Below are positions 48,958-57,483 of a stretch of DNA of 64,000 bases, in pieces; position 1 is the stretch's first letter, and each line of letters opens with the position of its first letter. The DNA comes from Propionibacteriaceae bacterium (GTDB lineage: Bacteria > Actinomycetota > Actinomycetes > Propionibacteriales > Propionibacteriaceae). Under the pieces are notes generated by a model. It was not told the origin of the DNA. It saw nothing but the letters and a program-made list of their open reading frames with translations, and did no database searches. The stretch covers positions 3,602 through 67,601 of the forward strand of contig CAJPNZ010000004.1 of the NCBI GenBank assembly GCA_905372155.1. Direction: 5' to 3'. A program made the position numbers and the translations under genes.

Positions 48958-50493
48958 ATGACCGCCACCAGCCAGTCCCTGGGAATCATGATCCGGGAGG
49001 CACGCAAGGCCCGTCAATGGTCCCAGCAGCGCCTCGCCGATGAAATCAACTCCTCACAGTCCGCCGTTCACCGGATAGAAATGGGCCAGCAGAACGTCTC
49101 GCTCAACATGATCGAGAGACTGGCATCCGCGCTCGAGATGCCCTTGATACTCGCGGCCACCGAGGGCACCGTCAACTTCGAGATCACTGGGCCGACGGAA
49201 CTTGCGGGCGAGATCGAGGTCCGTTCCTCCAAGAACGCGGCCGTCGCGCTGCTCTGCGCCTCGATGCTCAACCGGGGTCGCACCGTGCTGCGCGGGATCG
49301 CCAGCATCGAGGAGGTGGATCGAATCTGCGACGTTCTCCAGTCCATCGGGGTCACCGTCACCCCGACCAATGGGGGTCAGGATCTCGAACTGACCCGTCC
49401 GGAGAAACTCACCCCCGAGACCATCGACCAGCGTGCCGCCCGCCGCACGCGTTCCATCCTGATGTTCCTCGGCCCCCTGATGCACGAGTTTGATTCCTTC
49501 GAGCTCCCCTATGCCGGCGGATGCGACCTCGGGGCCCGGACCGTGCATCCGCACATGTCCGCGCTGAAACGCCTCGGCCTGTCCGTGGAGGCGCACGACA
49601 GCCAGTACCATGCCACCGTGCAGCGCGACGGTGCGCCCGAACACCACATCACCCTGGTGGAGCGTGGGGACACGGTCACCGAGAACGCGATCATGGCCGC
49701 CGCCCGCACCCCGGGGCTGACCGTGATCCGCAACGCCTCCGGCAACTATATGGTGCAGGACCTGTGTTTCTTCCTGCGCGAGCTGGGGGTCGGCGTGGAG
49801 GGCATCGGAACCACCACCCTGCGCATCCAGGGCGTCAAGGAGATCAACAAGGACGTCGAGTACCACATCTCGGAGGACCCGATCGAGGCGATGAGCCTCA
49901 TCACCGCCGGTATCGTCACCCGCTCGGAACTGACGGTCAAGCGCTGCCCCATCGAGTTCCTGGAGGTGGAGTTCGCCGTCCTGGAGGAGATGGGCCAGCG
50001 AATGGTGCTGAGCAGTGAATACCCATCGGGCAACGGTCACACCCGACTGGTGGACGTCACCGTGAAACCGTCCGAGCTGACGGCCCCCCTGGACAAGATC
50101 CATCCAATGCCGTTCCCGGGGTTGAACATCGACAACCTTCCCTTCTTCGCCCTGATCTGCGCGACGGCCGAGGGACAGTCGATCATCTACGACTGGGTCT
50201 ACGACAACCGTGCGGTGCACCTGAAGAAGCTCTGCGACCTGGGGGCGAACGTCACCGTCATGGACGCCCACAAACTGATGGTCATCGGCCCGACGAAGTG
50301 GCGTGGGCGTGACATCGAGTGCCCGCCGGCGTTGCGGCCCTCGGTGTGTCTGTTCCTGGCGGCCCTCGCGGCCCGCGGCACCACCATCCTGCGGGATGTC
50401 TACGTGATCAACCGGGGCTACGAGGACCTTCCGAGGCGCTTCAATCAGCTCGGCGCGCAGATCAACACCTTCTGGGGTGACGCGCTGAACTGA
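48958..50493 (+). CDS. HTH-MurA fusion: UDP-GlcNAc 1-carboxyvinyltransferase with N-terminal XRE domain
   Basis: A 511-residue fusion. Residues 1-68 are an XRE/Cro-type helix-turn-helix (LGIMIREARKARQWSQQRLADEI, NSSQSAVHRIEMGQQNVSLN). Residues 72-511 are EPSP-synthase-fold MurA, which transfers enolpyruvate to UDP-GlcNAc in the first step of peptidoglycan synthesis. Key residues: K92-N93 (SSKNAAVAL), nucleophile Cys C189 (YAGGCDLGART), and the terminal domain with RGRDIECPPALRPSVCL. Both halves look intact. MurA proper is about 420 residues, so the extra domain is an addition. Similar fusions may exist in other actinobacteria. Transcript is probably leaderless. Confidence 0.9.
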   Translation: MTATSQSLGIMIREARKARQWSQQRLADEINSSQSAVHRIEMGQQNVSLNMIERLASALEMPLILAATEGTVNFEITGPTELAGEIEVRSSKNAAVALLCASMLNRGRTVLRGIASIEEVDRICDVLQSIGVTVTPTNGGQDLELTRPEKLTPETIDQRAARRTRSILMFLGPLMHEFDSFELPYAGGCDLGARTVHPHMSALKRLGLSVEAHDSQYHATVQRDGAPEHHITLVERGDTVTENAIMAAARTPGLTVIRNASGNYMVQDLCFFLRELGVGVEGIGTTTLRIQGVKEINKDVEYHISEDPIEAMSLITAGIVTRSELTVKRCPIEFLEVEFAVLEEMGQRMVLSSEYPSGNGHTRLVDVTVKPSELTAPLDKIHPMPFPGLNIDNLPFFALICATAEGQSIIYDWVYDNRAVHLKKLCDLGANVTVMDAHKLMVIGPTKWRGRDIECPPALRPSVCLFLAALAARGTTILRDVYVINRGYEDLPRRFNQLGAQINTFWGDALN

Positions 50494-50500
50494 TCCGTGG

Positions 50501-51352
50501 TCAGAGGCTGTGCGCGGTGAACCTGTTGACCGGGTTCACCACCTGCTCCTGGGCTGCCACGAGCTGTAGCTCGGCCTCCCCGCTGATCGAGGTTTGCTCC
50601 AGGATCGAATAGACCACCGAGGCGGTCACCCCGAGGGTTTCACCGAGGTCCTTGGTGCGCAACCAGTGCGCGAGGAACATGGCCGCGGTGAGATCGCCCG
50701 ATCCGGTGAAGCTGCGGTCCAGCATCGGGGTTTCCACCAGCCAGGCCTGGTCCGCGTCCACGGCCAGCATCCGCAGCAGGCCATCCGGGGCGTCGGTGGC
50801 CACGACGGAGGTCACGACCACGATCCCGGGGCCGTGATCCCGGAGTTCGCGGGCCGCTTCGACAACCTCGGACAGAGTGCCTGTTTCGTGCCCCACCAGG
50901 TACTGCAGCTCGAAGAGGTTCGGGGTCATGATGTCAGCGGCCGTCACGACGTGATCGCGGAAGAACTCCGGGATGCCCGGTCGGGCGTAGAAACCCCGCC
51001 CGACATCACCCATGACCGGGTCAGCGAGGAAAATCGCCTCTGGGTTGCGCGATTTCACCAGGGCCGCTGCATCCAGCACGACCTGTCCCACGTCGGCCGA
51101 GCCGAGGTAGCCGGCGAGCACGGCATCGACACCGGCGAGAGCTCCTCGCTCGTCTATTCCCGTGATCACATCCGCCACATCGGAAGCAGCGATCATGGGT
51201 CCGCGCCAGCTCCCGTACCCGGTGTGGTTGGAGAAGGTGACGGTGTAGACGGGGTACACGTTCACGCCAGCCCGCTGCAGCGGAAAGGTTGCGGACGAGT
51301 TCCCCGCGTGGCCGTAGGCGACGGCCGACTGGATGGATAGGACATTGTGCAT
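50501..51352 (-). CDS. pdxY: Pyridoxal kinase
   Basis: Phosphorylates pyridoxal (salvage of vitamin B6). 283 residues, ribokinase-like fold of PdxY/PdxK type. Opening VLSIQSAVAYGHAGNSSATFPLQRAGVNVYPVYTVTFSNHTGYG is diagnostic; DPVMGDVGRGFY binds ATP/Mg, and the anion hole is GSGDLTAAMFLAHWL with the catalytic Asp. ATG 51350-51352. It converges on murA with only 7 nt between stops and is divergent from the GDPD gene. Confidence 0.93.
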   Translation of the reverse strand: MHNVLSIQSAVAYGHAGNSSATFPLQRAGVNVYPVYTVTFSNHTGYGSWRGPMIAASDVADVITGIDERGALAGVDAVLAGYLGSADVGQVVLDAAALVKSRNPEAIFLADPVMGDVGRGFYARPGIPEFFRDHVVTAADIMTPNLFELQYLVGHETGTLSEVVEAARELRDHGPGIVVVTSVVATDAPDGLLRMLAVDADQAWLVETPMLDRSFTGSGDLTAAMFLAHWLRTKDLGETLGVTASVVYSILEQTSISGEAELQLVAAQEQVVNPVNRFTAHSL

Positions 51353-51411
51353 GTGGGCAAGTCTCCCACTTCAGTGACACAAGCACCTCAATACTAGGCA
51401 TAATGGTTTCC

Positions 51412-52194
51412 ATGTGTGCGGGTTTCCTAGAACCGGAGTTCATCGCGATGGCGCATCGCGGTGGTGCCCTGCTCACTGCCAACCTCGGCATCGAGAACAC
51501 CTTGGCGGCCTTCGCCAACTCGGTCGCGCTGGGATACGAGTACCTGGAAACCGATGTTCACGCCACCGCCGATGGCCATCTGGTGGCCTTCCACGACCCG
51601 GACCTCGCTCGTGTCACCGACGTGGAGGGGCACATCGCTCAGTTGCCTTTCGCCGCCGTACGCGAGGTTCGTGTCGGTGAACGCGAACCAATCCCAACTG
51701 TGGAGGAACTGTTCGAGACCTTCCCAGGAGCTCGTTTCAACTTCGACCTCAAGGCCCCCGGCGCCGTCGAGCTCCTCGCTAGGATCATCCGTCGCTTCCA
51801 CGCCGAACAGCGGGTGTGCGTCGGATCCTTCTCACAGCATCGAATCAACAGGTTCCGGAAGTTGATGCCCGAGGTGACAACGGCGGTTGGCCCGCTGGGT
51901 GTGGTCGCGATGGCCATGGGAAGCATTCGCACCTACCGTCAGGGAGGCCCGGGCGTGTTCCAGATCCCGGTCTCCCACGAGGTGGCCGGGGTGAAGATCA
52001 AGTTACTGACCAAGGCGCGTGTCAGGGCAATTCATCGCGCCGGCTACAGGGTGCACGTCTGGACCATCAATGTGCGAGACGACATGCACACACTCATCGA
52101 CTGGGGGGTGGACGGCATAGTCACGGACCGGCCGGATCTTCTCCGTGAGGTGCTGCAGGCCCGGGGCATGTGGGCCAGCAGCCTTGGAACATGA
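51412..52194 (+). CDS. Glycerophosphodiester phosphodiesterase
   Basis: A 260-residue cytoplasmic GDPD: hydrolyses glycerophosphodiesters to sn-glycerol-3-phosphate. TIM-barrel motifs: AHRGG with ENTLAAF, YLETDVHATADGHLVAFHDPDL (Glu, Asp and His metal ligands), FNFDLKAPGA (DLK) and VHVWTIN with the closing Trp. No signal peptide. ATG 51412 is leaderless-type (CATAAT at 51399-51404, 7 nt away); the ATG at 51403 is an alternative. It precedes rbpA by 42 nt. Confidence 0.9.
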   Translation: MCAGFLEPEFIAMAHRGGALLTANLGIENTLAAFANSVALGYEYLETDVHATADGHLVAFHDPDLARVTDVEGHIAQLPFAAVREVRVGEREPIPTVEELFETFPGARFNFDLKAPGAVELLARIIRRFHAEQRVCVGSFSQHRINRFRKLMPEVTTAVGPLGVVAMAMGSIRTYRQGGPGVFQIPVSHEVAGVKIKLLTKARVRAIHRAGYRVHVWTINVRDDMHTLIDWGVDGIVTDRPDLLREVLQARGMWASSLGT

Positions 52195-52236
52195 GAGACA
52201 TCCGAGACGTTCAACTCCAAGTAGGGAGGTAGAAAC

Positions 52237-52572
52237 ATGGCAGATCGAGCACTTCGCGGTGTCGGGCTGGGAGCCAAGAGCTTCGAGGACGAGCAGGGAA
52301 TCGAGTTCGCTGAACGCAGCCAAGTCGGTTTCGACTGCCCCAAGGGCCACCATTTCGAGATCACCTTCGCCATCGAGGCGGAGCTGCCTTTCGAGTGGGA
52401 GTGCAAGCGGTGCGGTCAGATGGCGAAACGCTCCGACGGAGCAACGGGGGAAGCCAAGGAGGCGAAACCCCCTCGAACGCACTGGGACATGCTGCGTGAG
52501 CGACGCAGCATCCCTGAGCTCGAGGACATCCTGGCCGAGCAGCTGGACAAGCTCAGGGGCTCGGTGGGCTGA
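52237..52572 (+). CDS. rbpA: RNA polymerase-binding protein RbpA
   Basis: Actinobacterial general transcription factor that binds sigma A and stabilises open promoters. 111 residues. N-terminal tail and RbpA core: LGAKSFEDEQGIEFAERSQVGFDCPKGHHFEI with zinc Cys in CPKGH and CKRCG, then the basic linker and the sigma-interaction domain (HWDMLRERRSIPELEDILAEQLDKL). ATG 52237 has AGGGAGG at 52221-52227. Its last 20 nt overlap the end of fxsA, which lies on the other strand. Confidence 0.96.
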   Translation: MADRALRGVGLGAKSFEDEQGIEFAERSQVGFDCPKGHHFEITFAIEAELPFEWECKRCGQMAKRSDGATGEAKEAKPPRTHWDMLRERRSIPELEDILAEQLDKLRGSVG

Positions 52573-53044
52573 TCCTCGGGATCATCGTGTCGGTGGTCGA
52601 GGTTTCCTGAACCACTTCCCCCTCGATCACCACGGGCTGTTCGGAGGAGTGACCAATGGCTCTTCCAAACAGTTTTCCCAGCGTGCTGCGAACCAGGTGA
52701 CGACTTGGCGGGATAAGCAGCAGCAGCCCGATGATGTCGGAGACGAAACCGGGCATGATGAGCAGAAGACCGCCAGCCATCACCAGCACCGCATCGGCGG
52801 TTCGCCCCGGCGGTAGAGAGCCCCTGCCCAGAGACTCGAGTAGTGCACCCCACGCACGACGCCCTTCTCTTTGAAGGAGCCAACAGCCGAGCAGAGTGTT
52901 GGCGATCAGCAGGGCGATGGTCCACCAGCCGAAGGCATCGGTCACCATGACCAGGATGATGACCTCGGCTGCCAAGTAGATGAGGAAGGGCACGAGCACC
53001 AGCGACAGCCCTGCTCCCCGGAACCGGACACGTCTTTCAGCCAC
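52553..53044 (-). CDS. fxsA: FxsA-family membrane protein
   Basis: A 163-residue protein with two N-terminal helices (LSLVLVPFLIYLAAEVIILVMV, WWTIALLIANTLLGCWLLQ) and two more (AVLVMAGGLLLIMPGFVSDIIGLLLLIP), then PPSRHLVRSTLGKLFGRA. FxsA of E. coli alleviates exclusion of phage T7 by F plasmid; the cellular role is unknown. GTG 53044 is chosen for GGGAGG four nt before it. It overlaps the end of ppm1 (8 nt), with which it is co-oriented, and overlaps rbpA tail-to-tail by 20 nt. Confidence 0.87.
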   Translation of the reverse strand: MAERRVRFRGAGLSLVLVPFLIYLAAEVIILVMVTDAFGWWTIALLIANTLLGCWLLQREGRRAWGALLESLGRGSLPPGRTADAVLVMAGGLLLIMPGFVSDIIGLLLLIPPSRHLVRSTLGKLFGRAIGHSSEQPVVIEGEVVQETSTTDTMIPRISPPSP

Positions 53045-53798
53045 GGCGCCTCCCAAAGAGTTTTCTCAGTTGTTGCCAGCGGTGTTTGAGCCCCATCTTC
53101 GTGGTTGAGATTATTGCTTCCCTGACCACTGTGCCACCCATTTTGGAATCACCGAATTCACGCTCCACGAACTCGATGGGTACCTCGACGATACGCAGCC
53201 CGGCTTGATGGGCATGCCATGTCAGGTCGCGTTGAATTCCGTAGCCGCGACGGTCGATGGGCAGGCCGACGATCCCGGCGAGGGCATCGGCGCGGAAGGC
53301 GTTGAACCCGCCCGTGATGTCCCGGTAGGGCATCCCCAGCATCAGCCGGATGTACAAAGAACCTCCGCGAGAGAGGAATTCACGTGTCCAGGGCCAGTTC
53401 ACCACCGATCCCCCCTTGACCCAGCGAGACCCCTTGACCATGTCGGCGTGTTCCAAGGCGGCCAGCAGGCTGGGCAACTGCTCCGGCTGGTGAGAGCCAT
53501 CAGCATCGTGCTCCACCAGTACGCCATACCCTCTTTCAAGGCCCCAGCGGAATCCTGCGAGATAGGCCGCACCCAGACCTTCCTTGCCCTTGCGATGCAT
53601 GACGTGTATGTGATCGTCCCGTTCCGCCATCGCGTCGGCAAGTTTGCCCGTGCCGTCCGGTGAGTTGTCGTCCACAACGAGCACGTGGGCTTCAGGGACG
53701 CTGCGCCGCAGCCGGGAGACGATGCTCTCGATGTTCTGGGCCTCGTTGAACGTTGGAATGATGACGAGCACCTCGCCGGTGTGTGAAGCCTCAGTCAT
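53037..53798 (-). CDS. ppm1: Polyprenol monophosphomannose synthase
   Basis: A GT2 enzyme making polyprenol-phosphate-mannose, the mannosyl donor for lipomannan/lipoglycan and protein O-mannosylation. 253 residues. Motifs: VIIPTFNEAQNIESIV, VVDDNSPDGTGKLAD, HRKGKEGLGAAY, the DxD-like region VEHDADGSHQPEQLP (Met is more usual before DADGSH; here it is His), YRDITGGFNAFRADAL and GYGIQRDLTWHA. No membrane helices; in Mycobacterium it is fused to Lnt, here it is a separate gene next to lnt (32 nt away). Confidence 0.92.
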   Translation of the reverse strand: MTEASHTGEVLVIIPTFNEAQNIESIVSRLRRSVPEAHVLVVDDNSPDGTGKLADAMAERDDHIHVMHRKGKEGLGAAYLAGFRWGLERGYGVLVEHDADGSHQPEQLPSLLAALEHADMVKGSRWVKGGSVVNWPWTREFLSRGGSLYIRLMLGMPYRDITGGFNAFRADALAGIVGLPIDRRGYGIQRDLTWHAHQAGLRIVEVPIEFVEREFGDSKMGGTVVREAIISTTKMGLKHRWQQLRKLFGRRRG

Positions 53799-53830
53799 TG
53801 CTTCTCCTGTTCATCCGAGTTTGTGGGCGT

Positions 53831-55372
53831 TCAATCAAGATTACCGGCCCGGCGAGTGCTGTGGTTCGTCCGAAACCCGAATCCGGTGGCCAGCAGGCAA
53901 CCGAGGACCTGGGTCGGACCCAGTATCGGCGCCAGGTATACCGCCAAAGTGACGTTGTTCCGCTTGGGGACGGTGTAGATGCGGTGCGCGGCCGTGTACT
54001 CCCTAGTGGGTTCGTGCAGCCCGCCCCTGGCGTCAATGAGCCCCGAGTACCCGTTGAGGGTGCTGGCGATGAACTCCCGCCCAAGCTCCGCCGACCGCAC
54101 CCGGTTCATGGCCATCTGCTGCTGGGGCTCGATGGTGCCCGAGAAATTGTGGGTGGTGCTCTGCGCCACCAGGATCTCGGCGCCGTTCGTGACGGTGTCG
54201 TAGACGGTCTGGTCGTAGGCCAGTTCGTAACAGATCACGGTGCCCACCCTCAGATCCGGGTCGGTGGGGGTCGGTACCGTCACGACGCCCGGGTCTGTGC
54301 CCGGTACCGACTGGTACCCGGCCCGTTTCACGTCCGGGAACAGGGGTTCCAGGACGTCTCGATAGGGCACGAACTCCCCGAAGGGAGCGAGATTGCGTTT
54401 GTGGTAATGATCCACGATTCCTTTTCCGGGAACCCAGATCAGCGTGGTGGTGCGCCGGGTCCGGGGTTCGGGGCCCGCGGTGATCGCCCCCAGGTCGAGA
54501 GGAACCCGGGCCAGTTCGACGGCGGCGCTCACCTGTGCTCTCGTGGTCGGGTTGAGCATCGGGTCGGTGTCCGTGGAATTCTCCGCCCAGACGATCATGT
54601 CCAGGCCGCGGCCATGGGCCCGTGCGTCGGCAAGCAGGAAGATGGTCTCGCTGAGGTGATGGGGGGTCGCCCCGGTGGCGGAGATGTAGCCTCCGTGCAG
54701 GCCCAGCTGCGCATTGCCCTGGACCATGCCCACAGAAATGCCCTCGCCACCGCGCTCCGCCGGTAGCAGGAGCATTCCGCCGCCGATGGCGAAAGCGCCG
54801 ATGACGGAGATCAACGGAACCAGTCGGCGCCGCTGGACGATCGCGGCCAGGCAGCAGCATCCCGCCATCGCAACCAGCCAGGTGGCTCCTGGGGTTCCCA
54901 CCAGCGGCAACCAGCCGGCCAGGGGCTGGTCGATGGTCGTGTGGCCGAGCCGCAGCCAGGGAAATCCCCCGAACGGGATCTGTCCGGCACCGTATTCGAT
55001 GGCACCCCAGGACAGTGGGACCAGGAAACACCAGCCGGGAAGCTGGGTGATGAGGGAGGAAACGGCTCCGAGAAGCCCGACCCAGACGGCCATGACCACG
55101 ACCAGAACCCAGACCACTGGTCCCGCCTGGGCGCCCACCCACCAGATGGTGGTTCCGTACAGGCTACAACCCGTCAGCACACCGACGCCGAATCCGGCCC
55201 AAGGGCCAAGGCCCGCGACCAGCCATGTCAGCAGCCCTGCCCCGGTGATCGTCAAGGGCCAGACCCCCCAAGGGGCGAATCCCATGGCCAGCCCCGACCC
55301 GGCGAGTAGGGCGAGAAGAACGGTCAACGACCCGGGAAGCCGGGGGCGGGACAGAGACCGCACCGGGATCAC
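53831..55372 (-). CDS. lnt: Apolipoprotein N-acyltransferase
   Basis: N-acylates the lipobox Cys of lipoproteins. 513 residues: about seven membrane helices (about 15-210), then a nitrilase-fold domain facing the outside. Catalytic triad Glu-Lys-Cys: E264 (WAENSTD), K325 (YHKRNLAPFGEFVPYR) and C381 (ICYELAYD). GTG 55370-55372 overlaps the metW stop by GTGA. In Mycobacterium this protein is one polypeptide with Ppm1; here the two are adjacent and separate. Substrates are lipoproteins such as the L,D-transpeptidase class (general inference). Confidence 0.93.
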   Translation of the reverse strand: MIPVRSLSRPRLPGSLTVLLALLAGSGLAMGFAPWGVWPLTITGAGLLTWLVAGLGPWAGFGVGVLTGCSLYGTTIWWVGAQAGPVVWVLVVVMAVWVGLLGAVSSLITQLPGWCFLVPLSWGAIEYGAGQIPFGGFPWLRLGHTTIDQPLAGWLPLVGTPGATWLVAMAGCCCLAAIVQRRRLVPLISVIGAFAIGGGMLLLPAERGGEGISVGMVQGNAQLGLHGGYISATGATPHHLSETIFLLADARAHGRGLDMIVWAENSTDTDPMLNPTTRAQVSAAVELARVPLDLGAITAGPEPRTRRTTTLIWVPGKGIVDHYHKRNLAPFGEFVPYRDVLEPLFPDVKRAGYQSVPGTDPGVVTVPTPTDPDLRVGTVICYELAYDQTVYDTVTNGAEILVAQSTTHNFSGTIEPQQQMAMNRVRSAELGREFIASTLNGYSGLIDARGGLHEPTREYTAAHRIYTVPKRNNVTLAVYLAPILGPTQVLGCLLATGFGFRTNHSTRRAGNLD

Positions 55373-55962
55373 CGCATGCCCTGGAGCAGGTAGACCGCGG
55401 AACTCGCCAACAGGTTGGCGCCCCACTCCCCCGTTCTCAAGCGGCGGCCGCTCTCGTTGAGAGGGATGCAGCGCTCCACCTCAAGACCGAGCCGGGCGAA
55501 CAGCGGGGACAAGTCCTTCAACGAGGTGAAGTGCAGGTTGGGGCTGTCGTACCAGCTGTAGGGCAGGTCCTTGGTCACGGGCATGCGCCCGGTCAGCAAC
55601 CGAAGCCTGTTGCGCCAGTGCACGAAGTTGGGCATCGAGACCACACCGCGTCCCGCGATCCTCGCCATCTCCCTCAGCACATCGGCCGGTTGCCGGAGGT
55701 TCTGAAGGGTCCGGGACAGCACGACGACGTCGTAGGAACCATCCTCGAACTGACCCAACTGGCTGTTGATGTCCAGGTCGATGACGTTGACGCCGTGCCG
55801 CACGGCGGCGAGGAAGGGCTCCGGTTCGATCTCGACCCCGGTTCCGTGGCAGCCACGTTTCTCCAACAACCGCAGGAGCTCCCCGTCGCCGCATCCGAGA
55901 TCGAGCACCCGGGAACGTTCCGGTATGAGTCTCGCGATCAACCGCAGGTCGGCGCGTGTCAT
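55369..55962 (-). CDS. metW: MetW-type methyltransferase-fold methionine biosynthesis protein
   Basis: A 197-residue SAM-methyltransferase-fold protein. Glycine loop RVLDLGCGDGELLRLLEKRG, then ESGRRLRTGEWGANLLA at the end. MetW associates with MetX in bacteria that use acyl-homoserine for methionine; its activity appears to stabilise MetX rather than methylate (knowledge from literature is limited). ATG 55960-55962 overlaps the metX stop by ATGA, and its own stop is GTGA-coupled to lnt. Confidence 0.9.
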   Translation of the reverse strand: MTRADLRLIARLIPERSRVLDLGCGDGELLRLLEKRGCHGTGVEIEPEPFLAAVRHGVNVIDLDINSQLGQFEDGSYDVVVLSRTLQNLRQPADVLREMARIAGRGVVSMPNFVHWRNRLRLLTGRMPVTKDLPYSWYDSPNLHFTSLKDLSPLFARLGLEVERCIPLNESGRRLRTGEWGANLLASSAVYLLQGMR

Positions 55963-57089
55963 CGGTTCCCCTCCCCCGAGGCCCGGTCCAGGAAGGCCCG
56001 CAGGACGGCATGGTAGTCCGGCAAGTCCAGCAGGAACGAATCGTGCCCCCACTGGGAGTGGATCTCTCGGAACGACGTGGGCAGACCGGCTCTCTCCAGG
56101 TACCGGACGATCCTTCGGGAATGGCCGGTGTCGAATCGCCAGTCGCTGTCGAAACTCACCAGGAGGAACTTCACGGGATCGGCCGTGAGCCTCGCCAAAG
56201 CGTCATCGGAGGCGAAGGGATCGAAGTAGTCCATGGTCCGGGTCAGGTACAGGTAGCTGAGAGCGTCGAAGCGCTCCAGAAAGGCCTCCCCCTGGTGTTC
56301 CAGGTAGCTCTCGACCGCGAAATCGATCCCGAAACCGGGATCCAGCTTTCCCGACTGGGCCGACCGGCCGAACTTCGCGCTGAACGCGTCCTCCGACAGG
56401 TAGGTGATGTGAGCCAGCATCCGGGCCACCGACAACCCCTTCGCGGGCGTCGTGCCCTCGCTGAGGAAACGTCCCCCCCGGAAGGCCGAGTCCCGCATGA
56501 TGGCCTGCCGACCCACGGCGGAGAAGGCGATGTTCTGCGCGGTCAGCCGTGACGACGCGGCGATGATGATCGCGTTGTCGCAGTCCTGCGGGTGGGACAA
56601 TGTCCATTGGAGGACCTGCATGCCTCCCAGCGAGCCCCCGAGCAGGACGGCCCAGTGGTCGACGCCCAGGTGTTGGCCCAAGCGGCGGTGCATCGTCACG
56701 AAATCCGACATCGCCAGCAGCGGGAAGTCCAGGCCGTACGGTTCACCCGTTGCGGGGTTGACCGTTGACGGCCCCGTCGTGCCGCGGCATCCTCCGAGGA
56801 TGTTTGCGCACACCACGAACCAGCGGTTCGTGTCGACCGCCTTCCCGGGGCCGATGAGGTTGTCCCACCAGCCGGGTTTCCGGTCACCCGGTCTGAGGCC
56901 TGCGGCATGGGCGTCGCCGGTCAGGGCGTGACACACGAAGATGGCGTTCGAACCCCGCGGGTTCAGCTCCCCGTAGGTTTCGTAGGCGACATCCACGGGC
57001 GCCAGCTCGGCGCCGCTGGCGAGCACCAACGGCGTGTCGGGGGTGAACAGCCGCGCGGTGGCGGAAACGGTGTTCAGGTTTTCGGTCAC
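55959..57089 (-). CDS. metX: Homoserine O-acyltransferase
   Basis: Acyl-CoA + L-homoserine to O-acylhomoserine, first step of methionine synthesis. Alpha/beta-hydrolase fold. Nucleophile Ser about 153 in GGSLGGMQ, Asp in SFDSDWRF and His in GHDSFLL form the triad. Acetyl versus succinyl donor cannot be decided with confidence. Start is unclear: GTG 57087-57089 (VTENLNTV) has no ribosome site, and a TTG at 57113 is an alternative giving 384 residues. mrpG lies 50 nt upstream, so read-through from the mrp operon is possible. No SAM riboswitch is seen in that gap. Confidence 0.92.
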   Translation of the reverse strand: MTENLNTVSATARLFTPDTPLVLASGAELAPVDVAYETYGELNPRGSNAIFVCHALTGDAHAAGLRPGDRKPGWWDNLIGPGKAVDTNRWFVVCANILGGCRGTTGPSTVNPATGEPYGLDFPLLAMSDFVTMHRRLGQHLGVDHWAVLLGGSLGGMQVLQWTLSHPQDCDNAIIIAASSRLTAQNIAFSAVGRQAIMRDSAFRGGRFLSEGTTPAKGLSVARMLAHITYLSEDAFSAKFGRSAQSGKLDPGFGIDFAVESYLEHQGEAFLERFDALSYLYLTRTMDYFDPFASDDALARLTADPVKFLLVSFDSDWRFDTGHSRRIVRYLERAGLPTSFREIHSQWGHDSFLLDLPDYHAVLRAFLDRASGEGNR

Positions 57090-57138
57090 GTTCAGGAGCG
57101 GGTCCGGACGCAATGGGCGATGAGGATTCCTGCGCGCA

Positions 57139-57483
57139 TCATGTCTCGCTTTTCAGGTCGTTGGGTTCGGTTCTCGGGTCAAGTCTGGCATCCGTCCGGA
57201 CGGTGGCGCGGGCGAGCACATTCGAGGCCACTGAACTCACGATCAGCAGGGCCATCACGGTGACGGCGGTTTTCGCCCACAGCATCAGGTCGAACCCATC
57301 GGTGGCGGTCCAGCCGAGGGCGGCCGCCACCAGGATCAGGGGCAGCCCCAGCGCGGTCGCCGGTCCAAGCGCGTTGATCCGTGAGACGGCGTCCCTGGCC
57401 CTGAACTGTGCTACCGCGACGGACAGCACCAGCACGGCACCCAGCACCGCCAGCACGGAGGCCAGGATTTCAAGCATCGTCAT
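57139..57483 (-). CDS. mrpG: Na+/H+ antiporter subunit MrpG
   Basis: A 114-residue membrane protein with three helices: ILASVLAVLGAVLVLSVAVAQF, ALGLPLILVAAALGW and VTVMALLIVSSVASNVLARA. The text RARDAVSRINALGPATALGLPL matches MrpG/PhaG. Last gene of the mrp operon. ATG 57481-57483 overlaps the mrpF stop by ATGA; ATG 57477 is an alternative and GGGGGAGGAG precedes both. Confidence 0.87.
   Translation of the reverse strand: MTMLEILASVLAVLGAVLVLSVAVAQFRARDAVSRINALGPATALGLPLILVAAALGWTATDGFDLMLWAKTAVTVMALLIVSSVASNVLARATVRTDARLDPRTEPNDLKSET

Noticed and set aside
57090..57138. SAM riboswitch upstream of metX
   Set aside because: Only 49 nt between mrpG and metX; too short and no matching fold.
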